The position numbers and the translations under genes are program-made. This document shows, piece after piece, positions 1 to 5,680 of a stretch of DNA of 5,680 nucleotides. Each line of letters starts with the position of its first letter. The stretch's first letter is position 1. The stretch covers positions 1 to 5,680 of the forward strand of contig DAOVXM010000202.1 in NCBI GenBank assembly GCA_030636125.1, read 5' to 3'. The notes beneath the pieces were generated by a model. The model was given only the letters and a program-made list of their open reading frames with translations, did not search any database and had not been told where the DNA came from. This DNA comes from Chloroflexota bacterium (GTDB lineage Bacteria; Chloroflexota; Anaerolineae; Anaerolineales; UBA4823).

Positions 1-151
1 ATACAAATCCCAGATTTATCCATTGCACTTTACGAACTGCACCCCCGCGGCTACAATTCATCAGCAAAATATTATCCTGGCCGATGAAGCCACTGCTTCC
101 AGGCAGATATTTTTGTATTCCTTAAAAATGCTCACAAGAGGAGATTAACAC
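1..151. other. Leader region, no supportable gene
   Basis: No gene can be supported here. All three forward frames stay open for some distance from the left edge (the first closes at TGA 85-87), so the tail of an upstream gene could be present, but nothing recognisable is encoded. The region contains a bulged hairpin (76-103) followed by a short T-run (110-114), and ends in the Shine-Dalgarno of the first dehydrogenase, AGGAG at 139-143, 8 bases before its ATG. I found no convincing -35/-10 pair; TATTAT at 70-75 resembles a -10 box but has no matching -35. Confidence 0.5.
76..103 (+). other. Bulged hairpin, possible weak terminator or leader structure
   Basis: GAAGC (86-90) pairs perfectly with GCTTC (95-99) around a CACT loop. 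The stem extends through CCTG (76-79) with CAGG (100-103) after a six-base bulge on the 5' side. Five T residues follow at 110-114. It could be a weak terminator for an upstream gene or a structure in the leader of the dehydrogenase transcript. The stem is short and the T-run is separated from it by several bases, so the call is tentative. Confidence 0.25.
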
Positions 152-2626
152 ATGGCCCAAGCGCATTCACCCAAAGCACCAACAGATACCTTTCCGACCC
201 ATGCGCAGGTTGTTATCATTGGTGGCGGTGTCATAGGCTGCAGCGTCGCTTACCACCTGACCAAGCTTGGCTGGCGGGATGTCGTGCTGCTGGAACGCGC
301 CCACTTGACCGCCGGGACCACCTGGCACGCCGCCGGGCTGATCGTCAGTGGGATGTCTACCGAGACCACCATCCATATGGCCAAATATACCCGGGACCTG
401 TATGAAAGATTGGCAGAGGAAACCGGCCAGGAAACGGGCTTTAAGCCCGTCGGCTACATGCAGCTTGCCACTAATCCAGAGAGGGTGGACGACCTGCGAC
501 GCAGGTCCGATTTCGCCCGCATGTATGGAGTCACCACCGAGGAAATCTCCACCACGCAGGTCAAGCAAATGTGGCCCTTGTTCTATTCGGGTGACATCCT
601 CGCCGGGTTCTACACCGCTGAGGATGGACGCACCAACCCGGTGGACACCACCATCGCCCTGGCTAAAGGCGCCCGCATGGGCGGCGCGCGCCTCCTGGAA
701 GAGATCAAAGTCACCGGGATTAAGCAAAAGAATGGGCGGGTGACCGGTGTGGTCACGGATAAAGGTGAGATCCAGGCGGAATATGTGGTCAACTGCGGCG
801 GCATTTGGGGGCGCGAGCTGGGCAAGTTAGCCGGTGTTAGTGTGCCGCTGCAAGCCGCCGAGCACTACTACCTGATCACCGAACCGATCGAGGGAATCCA
901 TGCGGATCTGCCCATCGTGGAGGACCCTGAACTTTTCGCCTACTATCGCGAAGAAATGGGCGGACTTTTGCTGGGTATGTTCGAGCCGGTGGCCGCCCCC
1001 TGGGGGATGAAAGGTATTCCAGATGATTTCAGCTTTGGCGAAATACCACCGGACTGGGAGCGCTTGATGCCATACCTTGAAACGGCTATGAAACGCATCC
1101 CGGTGGTGAAAGAGGCCGGGATCCACAAATTTTTCTGCGGTCCGGAGAGCTTTACGCCGGATATGGGCACTTTAATGGGCGAAGCGCCTGAGTTGAAGAA
1201 TTTCTTTGTAGCCGCCGGTTTAAACTCGCTGGGTATTCTCTTCGGCGGCGGAGTCGGCCAGGTCATGGCGCAATGGATCGTGGATGGCCTGCCGCCAGTC
1301 GATATCAGTGAGATCAACCTGGAGCGCTTGATGCCCTTCCAGAACAACCCCAGGTACCTGCAGGACCGTATTGTGGAATTGCTCGGCTGGCAGTATATCA
1401 GCTGGCCCAACCTCCAACCTGAGACCGCGCGTGGGGTGCGCAAATCGACCATCTACGACCGCCTGGCCAACGCCGGAGCTTATTATGGCGAGTCCGTTGG
1501 TTGGGAGTACCCCGACTGGTTCGCGCCTGAGGGGGTTGAGCCCAAGGTCGAGTACTCGTGGGGGCGCCAGAATTGGTTTGAGTACGTCGCCGCCGAACAC
1601 AAAGCCGCCCGCGAGCGCGCCATCCTGATGGACTTGACCCATATGTCGAAATTCCTCGTCCAGGGCCGCGATGCAGAGAAAGTCCTCAACCGCATCTGCG
1701 CCAATAATGTCGCCGTGCCGGTAGGCCGGATTGTCTATACCCAGTGGTTGAATGAACGCGGCACCATTGAAGCCGACCTGACCGTCACTCGCCTGGCGGA
1801 AGACAGCTATCTGCTGGTCCTGGTGGACTCGATGCACAGACACGTCCACACCTGGCTTAAGCGGCACATCCTCCCTGAAGCACATGTCTTCGTCACCGAC
1901 GTGACCTCAGGCTATAACATCCTCAACGTGCAGGGGCCGAAATCCCGCCAGCTGATCAGCGCCCTCACCAGTGCGGATATGTCGAACGAAGCCTTCCCCT
2001 ACCTGAACATGCAAGAAATCGACATGGGCTATGCGCTGGTCAAGGCCTTACGTATTACCTACGTGGGCGAATTGGGTTGGGAGCTCTACGTACCAACCGA
2101 GTTCACCCTGCACGTCTTCGACCTGCTGGTGGAAGCGGGTGAAGAGGTGGGTCTGAAACACGCCGGTTTCCAGGCGCTCGACACGCTGCGGCTGGAAAAG
2201 GGCTACCGGGATTACGGTAACGACATCGACAACACAGACACACCATTGGAGGTGGGCTTGGGCTTCGCCGTGGATTTCGATAAGCCCGGCGGCTTCATCG
2301 GGAGAGAAGCCCTGCTGAGACAAAAGGGTGGTGGTGTGCTCACCCAGCGCCTGGTGGGGTTCTTATTGCAGGATCCCGAACCCCTGCTTTATGGCAGCGA
2401 GCCAATTTACCGGGATGGTGAACGGGTCGGTTACGTCAGGACTGGAAACTACGGGCATACCCTGGGTGGAGCCGTGGGTCTCGGTCACGTTGTACACGAA
2501 GCGGGCGTGAGCGCAGAATTCATCAAGAGCGGCAGCTACGAGATCGAGGTGGCTGGTGTGCGCTACCCCGCCCGGGCATCTTTGCGACCGCTGTATGACC
2601 CGCACAACAAGCGTGTGCGTTCCTGA
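152..2626 (+). CDS. FAD-dependent oxidoreductase/GcvT fusion, dimethylglycine/sarcosine dehydrogenase-like (copy 1)
   Basis: This is an 824-residue cytoplasmic flavoenzyme with no signal peptide or membrane segment. Seen: a DAO-type FAD fold (about 18-380) with the dinucleotide motif GGGVIG at 24-29, ribose-binding Glu48, and TAGTTWHAAGL at 53-63. His59 aligns with the histidine that carries covalent FAD in mitochondrial dimethylglycine dehydrogenase. EHYY (237-240) and YYREE (264-268) match the substrate-pocket His and Tyr region, and GPESFTPD (330-337) and a glycine-rich segment (356-369) close the flavin site. A linker domain (about 380-438) leads to GcvT (about 440-720; GELGWEL 639-645, LDTLRLEK 676-683) and a GcvT C-terminal barrel (about 731-815). 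Family knowledge: such enzymes oxidise an N-methyl amine and pass formaldehyde to tetrahydrofolate. The start is secure: an in-frame TAA lies at 146-148 and AGGAG is 8 bases upstream. The length is normal for the family. The exact substrate and electron acceptor (ETF, quinone or oxygen) cannot be read. A PDPR-like regulatory role is less likely, since the flavin-linking His is kept. Confidence 0.93.
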   Translation: MAQAHSPKAPTDTFPTHAQVVIIGGGVIGCSVAYHLTKLGWRDVVLLERAHLTAGTTWHAAGLIVSGMSTETTIHMAKYTRDLYERLAEETGQETGFKPVGYMQLATNPERVDDLRRRSDFARMYGVTTEEISTTQVKQMWPLFYSGDILAGFYTAEDGRTNPVDTTIALAKGARMGGARLLEEIKVTGIKQKNGRVTGVVTDKGEIQAEYVVNCGGIWGRELGKLAGVSVPLQAAEHYYLITEPIEGIHADLPIVEDPELFAYYREEMGGLLLGMFEPVAAPWGMKGIPDDFSFGEIPPDWERLMPYLETAMKRIPVVKEAGIHKFFCGPESFTPDMGTLMGEAPELKNFFVAAGLNSLGILFGGGVGQVMAQWIVDGLPPVDISEINLERLMPFQNNPRYLQDRIVELLGWQYISWPNLQPETARGVRKSTIYDRLANAGAYYGESVGWEYPDWFAPEGVEPKVEYSWGRQNWFEYVAAEHKAARERAILMDLTHMSKFLVQGRDAEKVLNRICANNVAVPVGRIVYTQWLNERGTIEADLTVTRLAEDSYLLVLVDSMHRHVHTWLKRHILPEAHVFVTDVTSGYNILNVQGPKSRQLISALTSADMSNEAFPYLNMQEIDMGYALVKALRITYVGELGWELYVPTEFTLHVFDLLVEAGEEVGLKHAGFQALDTLRLEKGYRDYGNDIDNTDTPLEVGLGFAVDFDKPGGFIGREALLRQKGGGVLTQRLVGFLLQDPEPLLYGSEPIYRDGERVGYVRTGNYGHTLGGAVGLGHVVHEAGVSAEFIKSGSYEIEVAGVRYPARASLRPLYDPHNKRVRS

Positions 2627-2647
2627 ACTCCAGTCAAGGAGTCTTGC

Positions 2648-5128
2648 ATGATCGACAATCAAAAGTTAAATAACTCGCCGCCCAAGCTCCCCTCTCGTGC
2701 ACAAGTTGTGATCATCGGCGGGGGTGTGATCGGCTGCAGCGTTGCCTACCACCTCACCAGGCTGGGCTGGAAAGACGTCCTGCTCTTAGAGAGAAGGGAA
2801 CTCACCGCGGGCACCACCTGGCACGCCGCCGGCCTGGTTGAGGCGGGAGGTTTCTTTTCGGAAACCATGATTGAAATGGCAAAATACACTCGCCAGCTAT
2901 ACCAGACCCTGGAGGGTGAAACCGGTCAAGCTACGGGCTACAAACCAGTCGGTTACCTTGAATTTGCCTGCTCACCCTCCCGGCTGGAGGGTATGCGCCG
3001 GGTGGCTGACTTCGACCGCAGTTTCGGTGTCAATGTAGAAGAGATCTCTCCTGCAGAAGTTAAGCAGATGTGGCCACTGGCCTATACCGGTGACATGCTG
3101 GCCGGGTTTTTCACCCCGGGTGATGGCCGCGTCAACCCCATCGATGCAACCATGGCTTTGGCCAAGGGCGCTCGCCTGGCAGGCGCGCAGATCTTTGAGG
3201 GGATCGAAGTCACCGGGATTAAACAGGAGCACGGGCTGGTGCGCGGGGTGACCACCACCGCAGGGGAAATCGAGGCGGAGTATGTGGTTAACTGCGCGGG
3301 TATGTGGGCGCGCCAGGTTGGCAAAATGGCCGGAGTAAATGTCCCATTGCAGGCCTCTGAGCATTACTACCTGATCACAGAGCCGATTGACGGGGTGACA
3401 GCGGATTATCCCGTTTTGGTGGATCTGGACCGTTATGCCTATTATCGTGAGGAGCACGGCGGGCTGCTGTTGGGCCTGTTTGAACCTGTCGCGGCCCCTT
3501 GGGGCATGCATGGTATCCCGGAAGATTTTTCTTTTGGGGAGATAACACCCAATTGGGACCGCATGATGCCTTATATCGAAGAAGCCATGCGGCGAATCCC
3601 GATCATAGAAGATGTTGGCATTCACAAATTGTTCTGCGGTCCAGAGAGCTTCACCCCTGATCTGGGACCCTTGATGGGTGAAGCGCCCGAGTTGAAGAAC
3701 TTCTACGTCGCGGCTGGCTTAAACTCGCTTGGCATCCTGTTGGGAGGTGGCGTTGGACGTGTGATGGCGCAGTGGATTGTTGATGGATTACCAGATGTCG
3801 ATGTGACGGAAATCGATATCGCACGTATGTCTCCCTTTCAAAACAACCCCAAATACCTGCAGGACAGGACGGTAGAAGTCCTGGGGCACATGTTCAAAGA
3901 ACCATTTCCAAACCGGCAATATCAGTCAGCGCGTTATGTGCGTAAATCGGCATTCCATGCCAGGCTGGCTGAAGCGGGGGCATATTTCGGCTCCTACGCC
4001 GGGTGGGAATACCCGGAGTGGTTTGCGCCGCAGGGTGTTCAGCCCAAAGTGGAGTACTCCTGGGGGCGGCAGAATTGGTTTGAATATAGCGCAGCCGAAC
4101 ACCGGGCGGCACGTCAAACTGTGACCTTGCTGGATTATTCCGTGATGGGCAAAATACTGGTGCAGGGGCGAGATGCGGAAAAATACCTTAACCGCATCTG
4201 CGCCAATAATATAGCCGTACCTGTTGGAAGGATTGTCTATACTCAGTGGTTGAACACGCGCGGCACGATCGAGGCTGACTTAACTGTGACGCGCCTGGCG
4301 GAAGATCAATACCTGATACTCACCGGGGATGGCACCAGCACCCAGGTTTGCGCCTGGTTGCAGCGACACATCCCCTCTGATGCGCACGCCTACATAACCA
4401 ATATTACCTCCGCTTACAGCGTGCTGAACGTTCAAGGGCCGAAATCGCGTGATCTGCTGAGCCGCATAACCAACGCAGATATGTCTAATCAGGCCTTCCC
4501 CTACCTTACCATGCAGGAGATTGACATCGGCTACGCGCTGGTCAAAGCCTTCCGGGTGACCTACGTGGGTGAATTGGGCTGGGAGCTTTATATCCCCACT
4601 GAGTTCTCCCTGCATGTCTATGACACGCTTATCCAGGCTGGTGAAGAGGTCGCATTAAAGCATATGGGACTGCAGGCTCTGGACACCTTACGTCTGGAGA
4701 AGGCTTATCGTGACTACGGCAACGATATCGACAACCTTGACTCGCCATTAGAGGTGGGTCTGGCACGCTTTGTAGATTTCGATAAACCAGGTGGGTTCAT
4801 TGGTAAAGAAGCCCTCTTAGAACGTAAAGATGCTGGACTTAAGTATCGTTTGGTTCAGTTCCTGTTGGAGGACCCTGAGCCCATGGTATATTACGGTGAG
4901 CCCATCTACCGTAACGGGGTGCGAGTCGGATATATCATGTCCGGTGGCTACGGACATACCTTAGGTGCATCGGTTGGCGTGGGACCGGTAGATAACGGTG
5001 GAGAGGTAGTCAGCGTTGAATATATCAAGAGCGGCGTTTATGAAATTGAGGTCGCCGGAAAGCGTTACCCTGCAAACGCCTCTCTAAGACCGATGTATGA
5101 CCCCAAGCTAGAAAGAGTACGTTGTTAG
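2648..5128 (+). CDS. FAD-dependent oxidoreductase/GcvT fusion, dimethylglycine/sarcosine dehydrogenase-like (copy 2)
   Basis: This 826-residue paralog of the preceding gene is about 70-75% identical by eye. It keeps the same parts: GGGVIG (24-29), Glu48, covalent-flavin motif TAGTTWHAAGL (53-63, His59), EHYY (238-241), YYREE (265-269), GPESFTPD (331-338), a central linker domain, GcvT with the acid Asp544 in EADLTV, GELGWEL (641-647), LDTLRLEK (678-685), and a GcvT C-terminal barrel. The predicted role is oxidative N-demethylation of a small methylated amine with transfer of the carbon to tetrahydrofolate. The start has AAGGAG (2636-2641) 6 bases upstream. The 21-base gap from the first gene implies one operon. 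It differs from copy 1 just after the flavin His (one extra residue near 64-71), in the linker (one extra residue near 420), and in the folate domain at 559-564, where TGDGTS resembles human dimethylglycine dehydrogenase (TGSGSE) more than copy 1 does. It may therefore be the more canonical enzyme of the pair; this is inference. Confidence 0.93.
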   Translation: MIDNQKLNNSPPKLPSRAQVVIIGGGVIGCSVAYHLTRLGWKDVLLLERRELTAGTTWHAAGLVEAGGFFSETMIEMAKYTRQLYQTLEGETGQATGYKPVGYLEFACSPSRLEGMRRVADFDRSFGVNVEEISPAEVKQMWPLAYTGDMLAGFFTPGDGRVNPIDATMALAKGARLAGAQIFEGIEVTGIKQEHGLVRGVTTTAGEIEAEYVVNCAGMWARQVGKMAGVNVPLQASEHYYLITEPIDGVTADYPVLVDLDRYAYYREEHGGLLLGLFEPVAAPWGMHGIPEDFSFGEITPNWDRMMPYIEEAMRRIPIIEDVGIHKLFCGPESFTPDLGPLMGEAPELKNFYVAAGLNSLGILLGGGVGRVMAQWIVDGLPDVDVTEIDIARMSPFQNNPKYLQDRTVEVLGHMFKEPFPNRQYQSARYVRKSAFHARLAEAGAYFGSYAGWEYPEWFAPQGVQPKVEYSWGRQNWFEYSAAEHRAARQTVTLLDYSVMGKILVQGRDAEKYLNRICANNIAVPVGRIVYTQWLNTRGTIEADLTVTRLAEDQYLILTGDGTSTQVCAWLQRHIPSDAHAYITNITSAYSVLNVQGPKSRDLLSRITNADMSNQAFPYLTMQEIDIGYALVKAFRVTYVGELGWELYIPTEFSLHVYDTLIQAGEEVALKHMGLQALDTLRLEKAYRDYGNDIDNLDSPLEVGLARFVDFDKPGGFIGKEALLERKDAGLKYRLVQFLLEDPEPMVYYGEPIYRNGVRVGYIMSGGYGHTLGASVGVGPVDNGGEVVSVEYIKSGVYEIEVAGKRYPANASLRPMYDPKLERVRC

Positions 5129-5185
5129 GATCGAAATCCACAATACTGTTGAATATCAAGATGTCTCAAATAATTTCAGCAGAGC

Positions 5186-5190
5186 AGGAG
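5186..5190 (+). promoter_or_regulatory. Ribosome binding site of the CWC gene
   Basis: AGGAG sits only 4 bases before the ATG at 5195, which is closer than usual. The start is still the only option, because an in-frame TAA lies at 5171-5173 and no ATG, GTG or TTG codon lies between. Confidence 0.6.
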
Positions 5191-5194
5191 TCAA

Positions 5195-5425
5195 ATGCCA
5201 GCCAACACAGATCACCCACTCGATACGGCCAGGTGCCCTTTGTGTGGTAGTCCCAACCTTTGCGCCGTCGCGGCTGACCCGTCCGCCAGCCAGTGCTGGT
5301 GCGAAGGGGAACAGTTCCCGCGCGCGCTGCTTGCACAAGTCCCTGAAGAGGCGGTAGGCAAGGCATGTATCTGCCGTGCGTGCCTTGAGCACTACCGTTC
5401 ATCGAGGGAGAGTGCGGAGGAATAA
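5195..5425 (+). CDS. Cysteine-rich CWC family protein
   Basis: This is a 76-residue protein with eight cysteines at positions 14, 17, 23, 34, 36, 58, 60 and 63. The arrangement is CPLCG (14-18), Cys23, CWC (34-36), FPRALLAQVP (41-50), and CICRAC (58-63). This matches the CWC family of small cysteine-rich bacterial proteins, named for the Cys-Trp-Cys motif. The CxxC and CxC pairs suggest metal binding (zinc likely), but the family's function is not known to me and none is assigned. There is no signal peptide, so it should be cytoplasmic. The length is typical for the family and the gene looks intact. It starts 66 bases after the second dehydrogenase with no visible terminator between, so it may be co-transcribed, though a link to amine oxidation is unproven. 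The charged tail (RSSRESAEE, 68-76) lies outside the cysteine core. Confidence 0.85.
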   Translation: MPANTDHPLDTARCPLCGSPNLCAVAADPSASQCWCEGEQFPRALLAQVPEEAVGKACICRACLEHYRSSRESAEE

Positions 5426-5468
5426 TATCCATGTCTTTAGCTAGATTAACCCAAATTGCTATCTGTGT

Positions 5469-5486
5469 TTAAGAAACCGGGTTTCT
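5469..5486. repeat. Short palindromic repeat, copy A
   Basis: The unit is TTAAGAAACCGGGTTTCT. Its core at 5472-5486 is a 7-bp inverted repeat (AGAAACC / GGTTTCT) around a single central G. A second copy follows 81 bases downstream with a central C, so the two cores are exact reverse complements. I recall this palindrome as an abundant dispersed repeat in Anaerolineae and some cyanobacteria; that is memory, not a search result. Confidence 0.75.
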
Positions 5487-5549
5487 CACAAGAAATCATG
5501 TTAATCACCTGGTTCAAAAGGTTTTTTTCCAACATTTGCCCAAAGTCAG

Positions 5550-5567
5550 TTAAGAAACCCGGTTTCT
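5550..5567. repeat. Short palindromic repeat, copy B
   Basis: The unit is TTAAGAAACCCGGTTTCT, identical to copy A except for the central base (C instead of G). The core is at 5553-5567. The shared TTA on the left of both copies shows that the similarity extends slightly beyond the palindrome on one side. The flanks differ otherwise. Confidence 0.75.
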
Positions 5568-5591
5568 GGACATCTAGTAGGATAAGGTGAC

Positions 5592-5601
5592 AACTTAAGT
5601 T
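5592..5601. promoter_or_regulatory. Perfect 10-bp palindrome, possible operator
   Basis: AACTTAAGTT is a perfect palindrome 23 bases before the start codon of the last gene. The position would suit a repressor site or a 5' untranslated element, but a 10-base AT-rich palindrome can arise by chance and no regulator is known. Confidence 0.2.
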
Positions 5602-5612
5602 AATAATGGAAA

Positions 5613-5617
5613 AGGAG
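5613..5617 (+). promoter_or_regulatory. Ribosome binding site of the partial last gene
   Basis: AGGAG, within AAAAGGAGAAG, lies 7 bases before the ATG at 5625. This strong, well-spaced Shine-Dalgarno is the main reason to call a gene start there. Confidence 0.7.
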
Positions 5618-5624
5618 AAGCAGG

Positions 5625-5680
5625 ATGCACAGCGAAACTCCCCCACTCAAACCGATCAAACCAAAATTCAGAACTCGCAT
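5625..5680 (+). CDS. N-terminus of an unidentified protein, cut by the window edge
   Basis: Only 18 complete codons are present. The product begins MHSETPPLKPIKPKFRTR and the frame is open to the edge. The call rests on the strong Shine-Dalgarno and the same orientation as its neighbours. The segment is proline- and lysine-rich, is not a signal peptide, and has no recognisable domain. By context and a loose resemblance to the start of MttB-family methylamine or betaine methyltransferases (a basic, proline-containing lead-in before the first helix), such a protein is conceivable, but this is speculation. The palindrome-containing gap suggests it may be a separate transcription unit from the dehydrogenases. 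Confidence 0.6.
   Translation, partial: MHSETPPLKPIKPKFRTR

Larger units (their letters stand above)
5426..5624. other. Intergenic gap with palindromes and T-run
   Basis: This 199-base AT-rich gap lies between the CWC gene and the next gene, and no gene in it can be supported. It holds two copies of an 18-base unit built on a palindrome (5469-5486 and 5550-5567). Between them is a seven-T run (5522-5528) preceded by a weak ACCT/AGGT pairing (5507-5510 with 5519-5522). A perfect 10-base palindrome lies at 5592-5601, and a Shine-Dalgarno precedes the last gene. The start of a new transcription unit here is plausible, but I see no clear -35/-10 promoter. Confidence 0.6.

Noticed and set aside
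1..87. Tail of an upstream gene ending at TGA 85-87
   Set aside because: All three forward frames are open near the edge and the 28-residue product is not recognisable, so no frame can be preferred.
167..727. Long open frame on the minus strand within copy 1 (186 codons)
   Set aside because: It lies antisense to a clearly coding region with strong protein family signatures, has no recognisable product, and is expected as a by-product of codon usage. The same holds for the minus-strand frames at 1220-1885 and 2972-3625.
152..5128. Recent duplication or gene conversion between the two large genes
   Set aside because: Identical stretches are short and third codon positions differ throughout, so the copies diverged long ago.
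5507..5528. Rho-independent terminator before the T-run
   Set aside because: The only pairing found is four base pairs (ACCT/AGGT) around an 8-base loop, too weak to call despite seven T residues.
5469..5567. CRISPR-like array
   Set aside because: There are only two copies, each a short near-perfect palindrome that differs at its centre, and no further units. The geometry is that of a dispersed palindromic repeat.
5446..5646. Minus-strand small ORF (66 codons) across the gap
   Set aside because: It overlaps the palindromes and the start of the last gene, contains palindrome-derived repeats in its product (KPGFL twice), and shows no family resemblance.

Overview
This window is a one-directional (+ strand) stretch of bacterial DNA. 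It is dominated by two adjacent, full-length, paralogous genes (152-2626 and 2648-5128). Each encodes a two-part flavoenzyme of about 825 residues: an N-terminal FAD amine dehydrogenase half of the dimethylglycine/sarcosine dehydrogenase type, and a C-terminal folate-binding half of the glycine-cleavage T-protein (GcvT) type. They are followed by a small eight-cysteine protein of the CWC family (5195-5425), a roughly 200-base non-coding gap with a pair of mirror-image short palindromes, and the first 18 codons of a further gene that runs off the right edge (from 5625).

No rRNA, tRNA or other marker fixes the taxonomy. Tandem GcvT-fused amine dehydrogenases together with the AGAAACC-N-GGTTTCT palindrome suggest Chloroflexota (Anaerolineae-like), because I recall this palindrome as abundant there and in some cyanobacteria. 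This is inference, not proof.

Layout: 1-151 is a leader with no supportable gene but a bulged hairpin. The two dehydrogenase genes are 21 bases apart and happen to lie in the same reading frame, so they are almost certainly co-transcribed. The CWC gene starts 66 bases after the second dehydrogenase with no visible terminator between, so it may share the transcript. The gap 5426-5624 holds the palindromes, a T-run and a good Shine-Dalgarno for the last gene.

Likely biology: both enzymes should oxidise an N-methyl group of a small secondary or tertiary amine (dimethylglycine, sarcosine or a relative) using a covalently bound flavin, and hand the one-carbon unit to tetrahydrofolate as 5,10-methylene-THF in the cytoplasm. 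Two diverged copies in tandem fit either successive demethylations or two different substrates; the sequence cannot decide. I do not see a clearly novel system. The items most worth a second look are the divergence between the paralogs at otherwise conserved sites, the palindrome doublet, and the identity of the gene cut off at the right edge.
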